Origin: Sandaracinaceae bacterium
GTDB taxonomy: Bacteria > Myxococcota_A > Polyangia > Polyangiales > Sandaracinaceae
Direction of reading: 5' to 3'
DNA: 64,000 nt
Assembly: GCA_019637095.1 (NCBI GenBank)
Contig: JAHBWG010000038.1
Span: 1-64,000 of the forward strand
The notes below the pieces were generated by a model. The model saw nothing but the letters and a program-made list of their open reading frames with translations. It made no database searches and was not told where the DNA came from. How positions within the stretch are numbered: position 1 is the stretch's first letter; each line of letters starts with the position of its first letter. Both the position numbers and the translations under genes were made by a program. This document shows, one piece after another, positions 62,695 through 64,000 of this stretch.

Positions 62695-63651
62695 TCACGC
62701 GCCCGTCGCGAGCGCCGCTTCGCTCTCCCCCTCGAGGTCGAGGAACAGGAGCGTCCCGCCCGCGACCGCGGCCGGCATGAAGAGCAGGTTCACGAACGGG
62801 ATGAAGAGGAACAGCCACACGCCGGTGCCGAAGCCGAACATCGGCAGGAAGTGCGTCGTCGCGAGCCCGAACCGGTAGGTGACGCTCCGGTTGCGGCGCG
62901 ACGCGGGCCAGTCGATGTAGTCGATCGCGAAGTACATCGCGGTGAAGACGAACCCGAAGATCGTGTAGATGGCCGGGCCGACCACGGGGACGAGGTTCGA
63001 GAGGATGAACAGCGGGATCATCACGAGGGCGTAGAGCCCGAGCTTGAGCGCCTCGAGCCCGACGGTGCGCACGAGGTCCCGCAGGATCACCTTCAAGCTG
63101 AACGGCGGGCCCGGTCGGCCCGTGCGTATGCGCTCGACCTCCTCGCTGAGGAAGTCGTTGAACGGCGCCGCGATCACGTTGGTGAGGAACAGCGCGACCA
63201 GCAGCCCGACGGCCCAGATCGTCAGCAGGATCACGATCGCGAACGTCGCGTGCGCCCAGTGCCCCGCCTCGTCGATCCAGTCGTGCTCGTTGGGGGCGAT
63301 GCGCTTGTCGCGCGGCTTGTCCTTGCTGCGCTCCGCGTGCACGGTCTTCTGCAGCACCTCGGCGCTCGTCGGGTCGCGCCAGATCGAGCCCGCGATGCCC
63401 TCGTAGCTCGCCAGCCCGATCCACGTGACCGCGGCGAGGAACAGCGCGGTGATGAGGATGGGGAAGATCCAGAACCGGATGAGCCCCGGGTGCTGGAAGT
63501 AGACGAACTTCATCCCCTTGAACGGGTAGGTGAGGCCGCGCCAATACCCGACCGCGACCGCCTTGCTCCCCGACAGCGCGGCGGACGCGGCGGCCTTGCT
63601 GCCGGCGGCGGCCTTGCCCGCGGCCGCCTTCGCGTCGTCGGTGATCCCCAT
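62695..63651 (-). CDS. EI24/CysZ-type multi-pass membrane protein
   Basis: 318 aa. A soluble Ala/Lys-rich N-terminal stretch (DDAKAAAGKAAAGSKAAASA) precedes a membrane domain with about five hydrophobic segments. Motifs such as FLTNVIAAPFNDFLSEEVE and IIPLFILSNLVPVVGPAIYTIFG correspond to the EI24 domain, which includes the sulfate channel CysZ. Sulfate transport is not implied by the neighbours. No signal peptide. The gap to the next gene (63652-63731) holds nothing clear. Confidence 0.78.
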   Translation of the reverse strand: MGITDDAKAAAGKAAAGSKAAASAALSGSKAVAVGYWRGLTYPFKGMKFVYFQHPGLIRFWIFPILITALFLAAVTWIGLASYEGIAGSIWRDPTSAEVLQKTVHAERSKDKPRDKRIAPNEHDWIDEAGHWAHATFAIVILLTIWAVGLLVALFLTNVIAAPFNDFLSEEVERIRTGRPGPPFSLKVILRDLVRTVGLEALKLGLYALVMIPLFILSNLVPVVGPAIYTIFGFVFTAMYFAIDYIDWPASRRNRSVTYRFGLATTHFLPMFGFGTGVWLFLFIPFVNLLFMPAAVAGGTLLFLDLEGESEAALATGA

Positions 63652-63731
63652 CCTCGTCGCCTACGCCCAGTGCCCGCCGGCTATTTCGGCCCGAACCTCG
63701 CGCAGCGTCAATCCCCGCGCCCGCGGCCGCC

Positions 63732-64000
63732 TCAATTCAGGCCTCCGGCGAGCCCCCCGAGGAACGGCAGGAGCCCGATGAGGTCGCGGTCGTCGAAGCG
63801 GAGCATCGCGCCGAGGAAGAAGTCGGCGCCGTTCTGCGACGGAACGCTCGGGTCGGCGTTGAGGATGTTGTCGACGCCGCCGAGCACGTAGAGCGTGCGC
63901 ACGATCTCGTAGTTGAAGCGCACGCGCAGCGACGGGAAGGTCTGGTCGCCGAAGCGGAACAGGTCCGCGTTGATCTCGAGCCGGTCGTCGAAGAAGTGCA
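63732..64000 (-). CDS. C-terminus of an MCE/MlaD-type protein, cut by the window edge
   Basis: About 89 C-terminal residues are visible, the 5' end lying beyond 64000. They show alternating beta strands (LEINADLFRFGD, SLRVRFNYEIVRTLYVLGGVDNILN) and end FDDRDLIGLLPFLGG. This resembles the extra C-terminal strand-rich region of MCE-family lipid-transport proteins of delta-proteobacteria, where GVDD/GVDN-x-LN and DD-x-DLxxLL are common. The MCE domain itself is outside the window, so the call is tentative; an outer membrane porin-like protein is the alternative. Confidence 0.55.
   Translation of the reverse strand, partial: HFFDDRLEINADLFRFGDQTFPSLRVRFNYEIVRTLYVLGGVDNILNADPSVPSQNGADFFLGAMLRFDDRDLIGLLPFLGGLAGGLN

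Overview
The window is very GC-rich, coding-dense bacterial chromosome with no rRNA, tRNA, CRISPR array, insertion sequence or prophage that I could see. The gene content points to a myxobacterium of the Polyangiales/Sandaracinaceae kind. It has Ser/Thr kinases with C-terminal membrane anchors, three FHA-domain proteins, an FHA-GGDEF protein, type IV pilus genes pilT-pilC-pilS, many small lipoproteins, proteins with an AgmX-type C-terminal domain and TPR proteins. The genus is inferred from content, not from a marker gene.

Layout. 1-6552: periplasmic nitrate reductase locus. napD-napA-napB and the start of a NapF-like ferredoxin gene run leftwards. A divergent rightward operon encodes a tetraheme lipoprotein, a Tat-exported four-cluster ferredoxin and an NrfD-type quinol-oxidising membrane subunit, the likely replacement for NapC/NapGH. 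6610-8577: a ParA ATPase with two N-terminal zinc fingers, a ribbon-helix-helix-like partner and two small membrane proteins. 8629-15908: smc, a lipoprotein, a probably frameshifted AgmX-type protein, a 2-Cys peroxiredoxin, a small membrane protein and RimI. 15905-25607: a SurA-like protein, a UPF0158 protein, glycerol kinase, two TPR-type proteins, a nucleotide-sugar epimerase and two glycosyltransferases. 25760-33358: PspA, a large protein that looks like an inactive cyclase/STAND ATPase, a lipoprotein, the FHA-GGDEF cyclase, a secreted AgmX-like protein, a fatty acid desaturase and an acidic tail-anchored protein. 33396-36908: a four-gene, translationally coupled acyl-CoA operon. 36916-39947: hisS and a secreted protein made of about 27 short P-P-L-F-W repeats. 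40073-53583: two Ser/Thr kinases, an NfnAB-like fusion flavoprotein, purM, a degenerate FAD protein and pilT-pilC-pilS. 53610-58291: a lipase-like hydrolase, an SDR protein, trpC-trpD-trpG and a lipoprotein, all leftwards. 58409-64000: a Pro/Ala-rich membrane protein, a convergent pair of paralogous FHA proteins, a secreted low-complexity-tailed protein, an EI24/CysZ-type membrane protein and the C-terminus of an MCE-type protein.

Genes in the same direction are very often joined by 4-base GTGA or ATGA overlaps, so translational coupling is the rule. Genes that begin their own transcription unit often carry a TAnnnT hexamer only 6-12 bases before the start codon. That arrangement suggests leaderless or nearly leaderless mRNAs, and I used it to choose several starts.
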